In this document: piece after piece, positions 26,103 through 32,667 of the stretch
How the letters are laid out: each line of letters begins with the position of its first letter
How positions within the stretch are numbered: the stretch's first letter is position 1
Assembly (NCBI GenBank): GCA_021734345.1
Contig: JAIPJC010000013.1
Location: 1-40,843, forward strand
Length of the DNA stretch: 40,843 nt
Direction: 5' to 3'
Source: Kiritimatiellales bacterium
Lineage (GTDB): Bacteria; Verrucomicrobiota; Kiritimatiellia; Kiritimatiellales; Pontiellaceae
Position numbers and translations under genes: made by a program
Notes under the pieces: model-generated
Seen by the model: the letters and a program-made list of their open reading frames with translations, nothing else
Told to the model about the DNA's origin: nothing
Database searches by the model: none

Positions 26103-26995
26103 GGGGTCGGCTTTTGGTTCCACGCGACAATGCATTCGTCGATGGTAAGTTCGTAGCGCTCGTTGCAGAACTGGCATTGGATGCCGACGTTCTCGCCCTT
26201 CTTCACGATTTCCATCCGGTCGGGGATCGGCAGGCTGCGGACGACCGCGGTCATTTTATCGCGGTTGCAGGTGCATTGGAATTTCGGCGCAGGGCAGGTT
26301 TCCACATGGAGTCCCTCGTAGCCCGGCTCGTCGCCCATCAGCGCCTTGGCGATCTGTTCGAAATATCCATCGGCATCGCTGTCATGGCCGAGCAGGTCGC
26401 GGAAAACGGAGTCGTCCATCCGGCGGCGGATGCGGTCGAAGCGTTCCAGATCGGTATTGGGCAAAGCCTGGATCATCCAGCCCTGGCAGAGTTGTACGGG
26501 GTTTTCCGGGTCGGGGTTGAAGCCGATCAGGACGCTCATGCCGGTTTCGACCTGGTCGGAAATGCAATAGTGGTAGGCCAGATCGTTCACGGCATCGTGC
26601 AGCGAAATCGGCGTCGTACCAGTGTTTTCGATGATACCATCCCTGGACACGATCACCTGCAGTTCGCCGACCTCCCCGTACAACTCGTCGTGTACATCGT
26701 CATGCAGGCCAAGCTGTGGCGGCGAGATCAGCGAGCGCACGGTGCCATCCTGCCCGGCATCGGCCACGATGGCCCGCAACGCGCCGTGGTATTTCCAGCG
26801 GGCGTTCAGCCGACGGCCTTCCGGCAGGACCGCGGCGGCGAGCAGTGCGCCGGTCATGGCGCGGCCGAGGATGTGCGCCGCGGCCGGATCGCAATCGTGG
26901 CGGACAATAGCTTCGTTCGCGGAACGAGTCGTTGCGGCATAGGCGAAGGCGATATCAAGCCCCTTGAAGTGGCCTTTGTAGAGTAGATCGTTCAT
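26099..26995 (-). CDS. hslO: Redox-regulated chaperone Hsp33
   Basis: 298 residues. The redox switch is intact near the C-terminus: FQCTCN (CxC) and CQFC (CxxC), the four zinc-binding cysteines whose oxidation activates the holdase. Core segments GRAMTGALLAAAVLPEGRRLNARWKYHGALRAIVADAG and LGFNPD-type loops fit the family. Start at 26995 (MNDLLYKG), 14 bases after the rluA stop; a longer in-frame start at 27028 would overlap rluA and lacks support. In operon with rluA upstream and sfsA downstream. Confidence 0.93.
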   Translation of the reverse strand: MNDLLYKGHFKGLDIAFAYAATTRSANEAIVRHDCDPAAAHILGRAMTGALLAAAVLPEGRRLNARWKYHGALRAIVADAGQDGTVRSLISPPQLGLHDDVHDELYGEVGELQVIVSRDGIIENTGTTPISLHDAVNDLAYHYCISDQVETGMSVLIGFNPDPENPVQLCQGWMIQALPNTDLERFDRIRRRMDDSVFRDLLGHDSDADGYFEQIAKALMGDEPGYEGLHVETCPAPKFQCTCNRDKMTAVVRSLPIPDRMEIVKKGENVGIQCQFCNERYELTIDECIVAWNQKPTP

Positions 26996-27009
26996 AGCTC
27001 GCGTATTCT

Positions 27010-27621
27010 TCAAAACGGGGCCGGACATTCAAGTTTAATCGGGTCGCCCGATCCCGGATGGCTCAGTTCAAGCGTCTGGGCGTGGAGCATGAGGCGGGCG
27101 GCGGGCGTTCCGTAGATGGGATCGCCGACGATGGGATGGCCGATGGATTGCATGTGCAGGCGCAGCTGGTGCGAGCGCCCGGTTTGGGGAAACAATGCGA
27201 GCCGGGTGGTTGCCATCCCGCGCTCCAAGACCTTCCATTCGGTGACGGCCTTCTTGCCGCGCACGCAGTCGATCAGATGTTTTGGCGGCAGCCGTTGCTC
27301 CATGTCCTTGCGCATCGGGAAATCAACGGTGCCGCAATCCGCCTCGACGACGCCCTCGACGATGGCGATGTAGGTTTTGGCGACCTGCCGGTGTTCGAAC
27401 TGCAAACCAAGGTTGCGCTGGGTCTCCGGCGAACAGGCGAAGAGGACGAGGCCGGAGGTGTCCATATCGAGCCGGTGCACCACCAGCGCATCGGGAAAGC
27501 GTTCGAGTACGCGAAGGTAGAGGCAATCCTGCTTATCCGCCCCCCGCCCCGGAACGGTCAACAACCCCGTCGGCTTGTTCACGGCCACAAGGAATTCGTC
27601 ACTATGGAGAATGTCCAACAT
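27010..27621 (-). CDS. rluA: RluA-family 23S rRNA/tRNA pseudouridine synthase
   Basis: 203 residues, close in length to E. coli RluA and without an S4 domain. Motif I VNKPTGLLTVPG, motif II VVHRLDMDTSGLVLFA with the catalytic Asp in HRLD, KTYIAIVEG, and motif III GRSHQLRLHMQSIGHPIVGDPIYG. Isomerises uridines in rRNA and tRNA. First gene of the rluA-hslO-sfsA-sulfatase unit. No clear ribosome site ahead of the ATG. Confidence 0.9.
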   Translation of the reverse strand: MLDILHSDEFLVAVNKPTGLLTVPGRGADKQDCLYLRVLERFPDALVVHRLDMDTSGLVLFACSPETQRNLGLQFEHRQVAKTYIAIVEGVVEADCGTVDFPMRKDMEQRLPPKHLIDCVRGKKAVTEWKVLERGMATTRLALFPQTGRSHQLRLHMQSIGHPIVGDPIYGTPAARLMLHAQTLELSHPGSGDPIKLECPAPF

Positions 27622-27719
27622 TCGGGAAACGTGCCTGAATCCCGTATCATAGCCGATTCAAAACATTGGAAAATCCACGTTCCGCGGCCTACTCGCTTCA
27701 AAGTCGAAAGCAACCCGCT

Positions 27720-27863
27720 ATTTTTGGTTAAATGAAAATATTTAATATTATACTTTGATAATATATATTGTTTTTAAATACACGTTGACATCCATAGGTA
27801 TTTAGGACTAGAAGGCCCCTAGCTCTTTCGGGCAACGATGCCCGACTGGCAACCAAGGGAGGG
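27720..27863 (+). promoter_or_regulatory. AT-rich promoter region and structured leader of the PEP-CTERM gene
   Basis: The stretch 27720-27780 is almost entirely A and T, with several -10-like boxes (GATAAT, TATATT), in an otherwise GC-rich neighbourhood. TTGACA follows at 27785-27790. The leader then has a hairpin CGGGCA-ACGA-TGCCCG (27829-27844), the string GGCAACC, and a strong AAGGGAGGG ribosome site (27855-27863). The leader hairpin just before the ribosome site could affect translation; no known riboswitch class was recognised. The 5' part of the 246-base gap (27622-27719) shows nothing definite. Confidence 0.5.
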
Positions 27864-27867
27864 TAGA

Positions 27868-28782
27868 ATGAAAATCAACATGACATCCACCATCGCGGGC
27901 ACACTGCTGCTCGTTGTCACCGCCCACGGGCAGGCATATACCCCGGCATTTTCAGTGGTCAATGGAGGCCCGTCGGGTCTGCCGGGTGATAATGTCTATC
28001 AACCTGGCCCAGCCTTGGTTCTTCCAGGCATTGGCGTTTGGGAAGTCGATGCCATTTCGGGCAACCAGCATGGCATTCCGGAAGAGTGGGTGTTTTCGGT
28101 CGACATCGGCTCGGTCGGAGCACCAGGTTCTGCCGTGAACCAAGAGGCAACGCTTCCCTTGCCCGGCGACCACCCGGCGGACATCTACAGATCGGCAGGC
28201 TTGGGACTCAATGGCTTGGATTGGGATGGCGATGGCGTTGCCAACCCATTGCTTGGTCCTTCGCTGGGCCTGATCGAGCAACCCCCGCTGGGCGACGATG
28301 TCGATGGCTTGGAAGTGCATGGGCTTGCGGGCAATATCTACTATTCCCTGAGCCAGGCTTCGGCTGTTGGCATTGGCTTCGATGGCGCAACGCTGTTCTT
28401 GAATCCGGCCGCCCCTGGATATGACGCCGCTCCGTCCCCTTTTGCCTTTGCAGCCCAGTTAGGCTTGTTAGGCGGTGGAGCGGACGACCTCGATGCGGTG
28501 GTGGTCTACGATGCGAACGGCCTTTGGGATCCGGGCGACCAGATCTTCTTCTCCCTCACAGCAGGATCCGCAACGTTGGCAGCCAACGGCTGGAGCGCGG
28601 CGGATATCCTCGTCTCGCAGGGAGGAATTGTTGGCTTGGCCGTATCGGCGGCTCAACTGGGACTTAATGGAGCGACAGACAACATCGACGCACTCGACGT
28701 GATCCCCGAACCGAGCGTGATTCTGCTACTCGCAATCGGTGGTGCCGGGTTCTACGCCCGTAAACGGCTGCTACCCTATTGA
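27868..28782 (+). CDS. PEP-CTERM secreted protein
   Basis: 304 residues. Start at 27868 directly after AAGGGAGGG; signal peptide MKINMTSTIAGTLLLVVTAHGQA. The mature part is acidic and Gly/Leu-rich, with NGLDWDGDGVANPLLGPS (calcium-loop-like Asp run) and DDLDAVVVYDANGLWDPGDQIFFSLTAGS. The C-terminus is a PEP-CTERM signal: VIPEPSVILLLAIGGAGFYARKR. A homologous exosortase would process it; none is in the window. Function unknown; envelope or extracellular matrix is likely. Flanked by an unusual AT-rich leader and a strong terminator, so it is its own transcription unit. Confidence 0.88.
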   Translation: MKINMTSTIAGTLLLVVTAHGQAYTPAFSVVNGGPSGLPGDNVYQPGPALVLPGIGVWEVDAISGNQHGIPEEWVFSVDIGSVGAPGSAVNQEATLPLPGDHPADIYRSAGLGLNGLDWDGDGVANPLLGPSLGLIEQPPLGDDVDGLEVHGLAGNIYYSLSQASAVGIGFDGATLFLNPAAPGYDAAPSPFAFAAQLGLLGGGADDLDAVVVYDANGLWDPGDQIFFSLTAGSATLAANGWSAADILVSQGGIVGLAVSAAQLGLNGATDNIDALDVIPEPSVILLLAIGGAGFYARKRLLPY

Positions 28783-28805
28783 GTTGATCCGATCCAAAAA
28801 ACCAG

Positions 28806-28833
28806 AAAGCCGGGAACGATTTCCCGGCTTTTT
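28806..28833 (+). terminator. Rho-independent terminator of the PEP-CTERM gene
   Basis: Perfect 11-bp stem AAAGCCGGGAA / TTCCCGGCTTT around CGAT, running into TTTTT. It also sits just downstream of the convergent transferase gene; read on that strand the tail is A-rich and then GGTTTTTT, so it may serve both. Confidence 0.92.
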
Positions 28834-28868
28834 CCGTGGGGTGCGCGGGACTTCTTCCGGGTTGTTCG

Positions 28869-30848
28869 CTAGTTGAAGGTCGAAGCAACAACGTCGTCAC
28901 CCGTATGCTGGCAATCCGCATGCCGGGACTGATCGATCCGGTGGCAGAGGTTCCGGCAATCGAGCTCATGGACGGAGTAGGGCTTCACCACGCCTTGGCA
29001 TACGCCGTTTTCATCGAGCTCGCGGAGGGCAAACACAAAGTCGCGGATCAAAAGGTTGTGGGTCAACTTCATGCCCAGCACCTTTGCCCGAAGTTCGTCG
29101 CTATAGTGGTGGGTAAAGATCAGTTCGTTGATCCCGTACTGCTCGACCACGTCTTCCAGTTCATCGAAGTTTCCTAGAACGGGATAGCCGTAAACCACCT
29201 TTTGGTGTAGCGCAGGATTGTCGTCGATCAGGCCGATAATTTTCCGGGGGGCCTGTTGCTGGTCTTCAAAGGAAGCTTGGCGCAAATAGAGAATGGCGTT
29301 TTCGCCGGCGCCGAGGATGAGGGTGCGGGAATCGAAGTCGGGACCGATCGAGCAGCGCAGCCAGGCACCGAGGTCGCGCACCACCCGCAGCGATGCGCGA
29401 ATGCCGACGATGCCGATCATGGCACCAAGCGAGTGCACTGCCGCTGCAATCAACAACTCGCCACGCGACAGGTCGGTCGTCCATAGCAACGCAACAAACG
29501 CCAAGGCTTCGCCGGCCAGCAGTTGGAGCATCAGCACCACCAACTGCGAGCTGCGCGAGCGGGTCCATACCGTCCGATAGGCTCCATACAGGTAGATCGT
29601 TGCAAAGGGAATCGTGACGCAGATTGCCAGAAGCGCCTCCGTTACGGGAAAGGAAAGAACCATGCCGAACGTAAAAAACGTCACGGCCAGCAAGCACGCC
29701 AAATCCCATCCGATGGCCACCAGCACGCCGATCCTGTTGCGTGGACGGCGCACGCCGTGCAGGACGACCTGGGTGGTGGTCCACAATTCGATTTGCGCCA
29801 ATTGGCGGACAATCACGTGCAGCACCACGATCATGCCGATCATGAGGAGCGCGGTGCGGTTGGACGTCATGGCCGTTGCGCCGAGCGCAATCAGACAGAT
29901 GAATCCGGCGGCGGCATAGAGGGAGATTGCGGCCTTGCGCTGGGTCATTCCGCTGCGCATGAGCTTGTGGTGGATATGGTCGAGGTCCGGTCCAAAAATC
30001 TTGGTGGCCAGATTGTCCTTCTTGATAATCGAAATCAGCTTGCGCCCTAGGCGCCGCCATACCGCCAGAATCACGTCGAAGACCGGAACACCCACAGCAA
30101 GCAACGGCACCAGCAAAGCCACCATCATCGACTGCTTCACATTCGCCTTCAACGACACGGCCGCGAGCATGAACCCGATGAACATGCTGCCGCAGTCCTC
30201 GAGGAAGACCGATGCCGGATTGAAATTGTAGCGCAGGAAGCCCAGGCAAGCCCCCGCCAATGCCACCAGTACCAGCGCATCGGTCGGTTGATGAAGCGAA
30301 AGCAACATGCCGGCAAGCCCGGCGCTGGCGATCATCCCCAGTCCGGCGCACACCCCATCCATGCCATCGATCAGGTTGAAGGCGTTGATCAGCAAGGTGA
30401 ACCAAAACAACGTCGCGCCTAGATTGACCAGAAACGGCAGCTGTATGTGCAGGAAGGCCTGGAAGGTGAACCCTCCGAAAAACATCAGCAGCGCAACGCC
30501 CAGCTGACCCAATAGCTTGAACCAGGCGCGCATCGAGAACCGGTCGTCGAAAATTCCTACCAGCAGCAGCAGGAGCGACCCGGCGAACACGAACCCCCAT
30601 TCCGGAAGTTGCATGCTTCCCGCCAGATTCCGCCACGGCCCAAAAAATGCGATGACCAGTCCCAGATGCGTCGCCAGAAACACCGCAATACCGCCGCAGC
30701 GGGGTATCGGCGTCTTATGGATCCGGCGCTCCGACGGCTCATCCACCAGCCCCAACATCGGGGCGAGCTTCTTCACCCACGGCACCAGAAGCCACGAGGC
30801 CACCAGGCTGGCCAAAAAAACCACTCCGTATTTCACGATAAATCCCAT
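28869..30848 (-). CDS. WecA/MraY-type polyprenyl-P sugar-1-P transferase fused to a membrane/Rossmann module
   Basis: 659 residues. The N-terminal half (about 1-350) is a multi-pass transferase of the WecA/TagO group, which moves a HexNAc-1-phosphate from UDP-sugar to undecaprenyl phosphate at the cytoplasmic face: RRIHKTPIPRCGGIAVFLA, GIFDDR with the Asp pair at 101-102, NAFNLIDGMDG at 155-165, FLEDCGSMFIGF, and DLDHIHHKLMRSGMTQRKA. A second membrane block (about 360-480) and a Rossmann fold (TLILGAGENAILYLRQA, IIGLIDDNPALHQKVVYGYPVLGNFDELEDVV, INELIF) follow, as in the N-terminal half of FlaA1/WbpM-type or PglC-neighbour enzymes, but no epimerase catalytic domain follows. Start at 30848 with AAGGA nine bases upstream. 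Likely begins an O-antigen, teichoic-acid-like or exopolysaccharide linkage unit. Confidence 0.88.
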   Translation of the reverse strand: MGFIVKYGVVFLASLVASWLLVPWVKKLAPMLGLVDEPSERRIHKTPIPRCGGIAVFLATHLGLVIAFFGPWRNLAGSMQLPEWGFVFAGSLLLLLVGIFDDRFSMRAWFKLLGQLGVALLMFFGGFTFQAFLHIQLPFLVNLGATLFWFTLLINAFNLIDGMDGVCAGLGMIASAGLAGMLLSLHQPTDALVLVALAGACLGFLRYNFNPASVFLEDCGSMFIGFMLAAVSLKANVKQSMMVALLVPLLAVGVPVFDVILAVWRRLGRKLISIIKKDNLATKIFGPDLDHIHHKLMRSGMTQRKAAISLYAAAGFICLIALGATAMTSNRTALLMIGMIVVLHVIVRQLAQIELWTTTQVVLHGVRRPRNRIGVLVAIGWDLACLLAVTFFTFGMVLSFPVTEALLAICVTIPFATIYLYGAYRTVWTRSRSSQLVVLMLQLLAGEALAFVALLWTTDLSRGELLIAAAVHSLGAMIGIVGIRASLRVVRDLGAWLRCSIGPDFDSRTLILGAGENAILYLRQASFEDQQQAPRKIIGLIDDNPALHQKVVYGYPVLGNFDELEDVVEQYGINELIFTHHYSDELRAKVLGMKLTHNLLIRDFVFALRELDENGVCQGVVKPYSVHELDCRNLCHRIDQSRHADCQHTGDDVVASTFN

Positions 30849-30917
30849 AATCCATGATCCTTCGTCGTCGCTGAAAGCAGAACGGAACGGGTTCCCTTGC
30901 TGCCGGCACATTGGCAA

Positions 30918-30923
30918 ATTATA
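30918..30923 (-). promoter_or_regulatory. -10 box for the transferase gene
   Basis: On the minus strand TATAAT lies about 70 bases before the transferase start. The -35 at 16-18 bases is weak (TTCCCG). It lies in the 340-base gap 30849-31188 between divergent operons, which holds promoters in both directions; otherwise I see no gene, repeat or recognisable riboswitch in the gap. Confidence 0.45.
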
Positions 30924-31059
30924 AGCAAATTGCGTGCCTTCGGGAAGTCCCCGTCCTCGAATCGCGGCGATCCTAAAATTCCCCGTCCCAAAAGCAAAGC
31001 CATTCGCACATCTATAATTCCCGCTAGACCTCCCTGACTTCAATGACCCGGTCTTGGTC

Positions 31060-31088
31060 TTTACAAGCCTCCATCCGTCCCTTATCTT
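31060..31088 (+). promoter_or_regulatory. Candidate promoter of the tetrapyrrole operon
   Basis: TTTACA (31060-31065), a 17-base spacer, and TATCTT (31083-31088), about 100 bases before the start of the first gene. The leader of roughly 95 bases contains partial self-complementarity (AAAGCGG ... GGCTTT) but no clear attenuator. Confidence 0.45.
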
Positions 31089-31188
31089 GTCCCGCTTTGC
31101 AGAAAGGTGGGAAAGCGGTCTGGCCAAATAGGAGTGGCTTTGGTCTACTTCCTGCTGTTTCAATTCGATGACGACAGGCGACGGAAAC

Positions 31189-32667
31189 ATGCACAAAGGT
31201 CTCCATATAAATCTATTTCTGGCGGGCCGCCCATGCCTCGTGGTAGGTGGCGGAAAAGTGGCCTGGCATAAAATCCAGCTACTACTGGATGCCGGAGCAA
31301 AAGTAGCGGTCGTCAGCCCCGAAGTCTGTCCCGAAGTCGGCGAGCTCATCGGACAAGGCCTTGTAATCCACACGCCGCGCCCCTTTGAAGACCACGACGT
31401 GGCCGGCGCCACCATCGTCTATGCCGCCACCAACGTCCGGGCAGTCAACCGCAATGTGCTCGAAAGCTGCCGGGCGCAGCATATTCTCTGCTGCTGCGTC
31501 GACGGCAACTGGGCGCAGAGCGACTTCACCACCCCCGCCATCACCCGCCGCAACCAGCTGACGGTATCCGTTTCCTCCGGCGGCAACGACTGCCGCCAAT
31601 CCAAGATGATCAAGAACAGCCTCGCGCGCCATCTGAAAATGATGGAGGCCGCCCACCTCGTCATCGTCGGCACCGACCACAACCACCTGACGGTCGAAGA
31701 GCGCGAACCCTTCCACCTGACCGGCCCCCGCTTCGAACGGGCCGGCTTCATGATCATGCAGCTCTGGGGCATCCACGAATTCATGGTGCTCAACACCTGC
31801 AACCGCGTCGAAGTCATCGCCGTCGTTTCCGAAGAAACCGCCCGGAACGGCATCCTGCGGCACATCATGGGTTTCACCCATCTCAAGGAAGACAAGTTCT
31901 ACCTCAAAACCGGCAAGGCCGCCTTCGAACACCTCTGCCTCGTCACCGCCGGCATGCTCTCGCAAACGCCCGGCGAAAACCACATCACCGCGCAAATCAA
32001 GGATGCCCTCGAAGAAGCCAAGACGCGCGGCTGGGCCGGCAACATGACCCAGGAATGGGTCTCCTTCGCGCTGCGCGTTTCCAAGGAGATCAAAAACCAC
32101 GTCGCACCGCTGCTGCACAGCTACGAGATCGAAGACCTTGCGCTAAAATACTGCGAATTCCGCGGCAAGGATCTCTCCGCCTCCACGATCATGGTGCTCG
32201 GTGCCGGCATAGTCGGCAAGGGCCTCGTCAAGGAAAGCCTTCAAAAGGTGAAAAAAATCATCTGGTGCTACCACGTCAACAAACCCGAAATTTCCAAGGA
32301 CTGGAACGGCAAGGTCGAAGTCTGCACCTTCAACGACATGAAGGAACGCATCACCCAGGCCGACATCATCGTCAGCGCCACCGAGGCGCCCGGCCATCTG
32401 CTGCACCTCGGCCACGCCCCGTTCTTCAACCAGGAGCGCCCCGTTTTGGTGATCGACCTCGGCATGCCCCGCAACATCGATCCCGAACTCGACGACCTCT
32501 CGTCGGACATCACCGTGGTCGACCTCGACGGCCTCAAATACTGGTACCGCCGCGAGCTCACCGACATGAACGACATCCTCTCCCGCAGCCGCGCCATCAT
32601 TGCCGAACACCAGGATCTCTATGAAAAGATCACCAACAGTTTTCAGGGCGGGAACGCGTCCAAGTAG
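31189..32667 (+). CDS. Fusion: precorrin-2 dehydrogenase (Met8/CysG-N) + glutamyl-tRNA reductase (HemA)
   Basis: 492 residues. Residues 1-150 are the siroheme-synthase N-terminal domain: LFLAGRPCLVVGGGKVAWHK (NAD site), then CCCVDGNWAQSDFTTPAI with the catalytic Asp and VSVSSGGN. This domain oxidises precorrin-2 to sirohydrochlorin and in relatives also inserts iron. Residues about 155-492 are glutamyl-tRNA reductase: LVIVGTDHNHLTVEEREPF, LNTCNRVEVIAV with catalytic Cys204, GENHITAQIKDALEEAK, and an NADPH domain starting ASTIMVLGAGIVGKGL. So the first and nearly the last step of siroheme synthesis are on one chain. Similar CysG-HemA fusions are known in Clostridia. The next gene starts inside its 3' end (47-base overlap). 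The start at 31189 is chosen for fit to the family; an ATG at 31168 is possible. Confidence 0.92.
   Translation: MHKGLHINLFLAGRPCLVVGGGKVAWHKIQLLLDAGAKVAVVSPEVCPEVGELIGQGLVIHTPRPFEDHDVAGATIVYAATNVRAVNRNVLESCRAQHILCCCVDGNWAQSDFTTPAITRRNQLTVSVSSGGNDCRQSKMIKNSLARHLKMMEAAHLVIVGTDHNHLTVEEREPFHLTGPRFERAGFMIMQLWGIHEFMVLNTCNRVEVIAVVSEETARNGILRHIMGFTHLKEDKFYLKTGKAAFEHLCLVTAGMLSQTPGENHITAQIKDALEEAKTRGWAGNMTQEWVSFALRVSKEIKNHVAPLLHSYEIEDLALKYCEFRGKDLSASTIMVLGAGIVGKGLVKESLQKVKKIIWCYHVNKPEISKDWNGKVEVCTFNDMKERITQADIIVSATEAPGHLLHLGHAPFFNQERPVLVIDLGMPRNIDPELDDLSSDITVVDLDGLKYWYRRELTDMNDILSRSRAIIAEHQDLYEKITNSFQGGNASK

Noticed and set aside
27808-27863. S-box (SAM) riboswitch upstream of the PEP-CTERM gene
   Set aside because: The string GGCAACC and a nearby CCCG stem recall the S-box core, but the closing stem, the K-turn and an expression platform cannot be drawn, and the gene has no link to methionine.
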